Shown: one piece after another, positions 63,101 through 64,000 of the stretch
Layout of the letters: every line of letters starts with the position of its first letter
Position numbering within the stretch: the stretch's first letter is position 1
Position numbers and translations under genes: made by a program
The notes under the pieces: model-generated
The model's database searches: none
Told to the model about the DNA's origin: nothing
What the model saw: the letters and a program-made list of their open reading frames with translations, nothing else
NCBI GenBank assembly: GCA_914767715.1
Contig: OU612065.1
Span: forward strand, 19,654,001 to 19,718,000
Source: Membranipora membranacea
Taxonomy: Eukaryota; Bryozoa; Gymnolaemata; Cheilostomatida; Membraniporidae
Reading direction: 5' to 3'
DNA length: 64,000 bases

Positions 63101-64000
63101 ATTTGTATCGGATTCGCACTTAGAAAGCACAACTCTGCCCATGTGAGAATTGTTACTCTGCATCAGAGCCCCCACCCTCCCTGACCAGAGGATTAGTTTT
63201 CAGATATGTATAGATCGATCCGAGACCATAAACTCTTACCCAGACTATGTTTACTTTCCATAACCCTTGGATACCCCCATATAACCGATTACCTGTCAAT
63301 GTGAGCTTGGGACATTGTGCTTAGCACCAAACCCTAGAATTAAACTTCAATTAATTAAATGACAGGGGTCTGCCTTATATCTCATACAGATTAATTGAAA
63401 GAAAATGTTTTTCTATCATATGTTTGTAGAAGTTGTAAACCCACAGGTCAACATCCATGTTATAACAAGGAATGGGTAAACAGCCATCGGTGATATGATA
63501 TTACATGCACCCAAATCAGTACACCAAGACAACAACTAAAAACACTAAGACTAGCAAGAGCACCAGGCAATTCTCTGAATCTGAAAATACTGTGAATTGA
63601 ACAAATCAGGATGGGTGAATGTATCATCTAAGCCGATAAAAGGATGATTCGCCCGTAAATGTATGATGAGCAACAAAAGGCAATCTTGGCTCATTCTTAT
63701 TGATGCCAAACAATAGCAGGGCGGCAATGACAATGACAATGACACGATGTCAATAATAATATCACGCTGATAAAACGATTAGAGTGACACAGATTTCCAA
63801 ATTTCCCATCATCGCAGCAGAGAATGGTTTTCTGACATAAGGCTATCTGATGGCTAACTATGGTCAAGACAATCAAATCTCACCACAGAAGGACATGAAC
63901 TTCGGACAACAACAAATAACCTGATGTAATGTCCCTCAAGCGCTGCCTTTCAAGAATAAAATGCCCTGTCATCATTGTCAATCATAGGCAGGAAAATGTT
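57124..64000. other. Upstream region or first intron of the Wnt gene
   Basis: 6.9 kb in which I recognise no protein family, RNA gene or large repeat. The missing Wnt signal-peptide exon and promoter may lie here or beyond the window. Short open frames (for example at 61-63 kb) show no family features. Confidence 0.5.

Overview
This window is eukaryotic nuclear DNA from a bilaterian invertebrate. It is AT-rich, its genes are split by many GT-AG introns of a few hundred bases to several kilobases, and it carries tRNA-derived SINEs and many fold-back repeats. The gene set (nicotinic receptor subunits, TMEM132, a PNPLA8-type phospholipase, a Wnt ligand) is animal. I cannot name the phylum safely; single-copy TMEM132 and divergent tandem nicotinic subunits would fit a non-vertebrate such as a lophotrochozoan, hemichordate or cephalochordate.

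Layout. 238-4148 (+): last six exons of a nicotinic acetylcholine receptor (nAChR) alpha-type subunit, cut by the window start. 6783-14199 (+): a complete second nAChR alpha-type subunit (8 exons, 524 aa in my model), in tandem with the first. 15668-23998 (+): a protein of about 439 aa matching the N-terminal half of Varp/ANKRD27, with a C-terminal VPS9 (Rab GEF) domain, no ankyrin repeats, and a duplicated first coding exon. 25358-40181 (-): a complete TMEM132 family gene (10 coding exons, 1048 aa). 42250-46968 (-): a complete calcium-independent patatin-like phospholipase of the PNPLA8/iPLA2-gamma type (7 coding exons, 610 aa). 51293-57123 (-): the last three exons of a Wnt ligand, closest by eye to Wnt5. 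Its signal-peptide exon was not found and lies upstream, in 57-64 kb or beyond the window.

The genes form no functional cluster beyond the tandem receptor pair. Exon boundaries were called by hand from protein family similarity, GT-AG sites and phase. For all four complete genes the exon phases add up to one uninterrupted frame, which is the main support for the models. Gene-free stretches hold repeats: two tRNA-derived SINEs, a 31-42 bp minisatellite, fold-back elements with arms of about 20-85 bp, a recurring small hairpin built on GAGTTGTCC, and several diverged direct duplications. I saw no CRISPR, operon or prokaryotic feature.

The points most worth a second look are the Varp-like half-protein with duplicate first exons and replaced VPS9 residues, and the unusual pore-lining residues (Asp -2', Gln 4', Phe 9') of the second nicotinic subunit.
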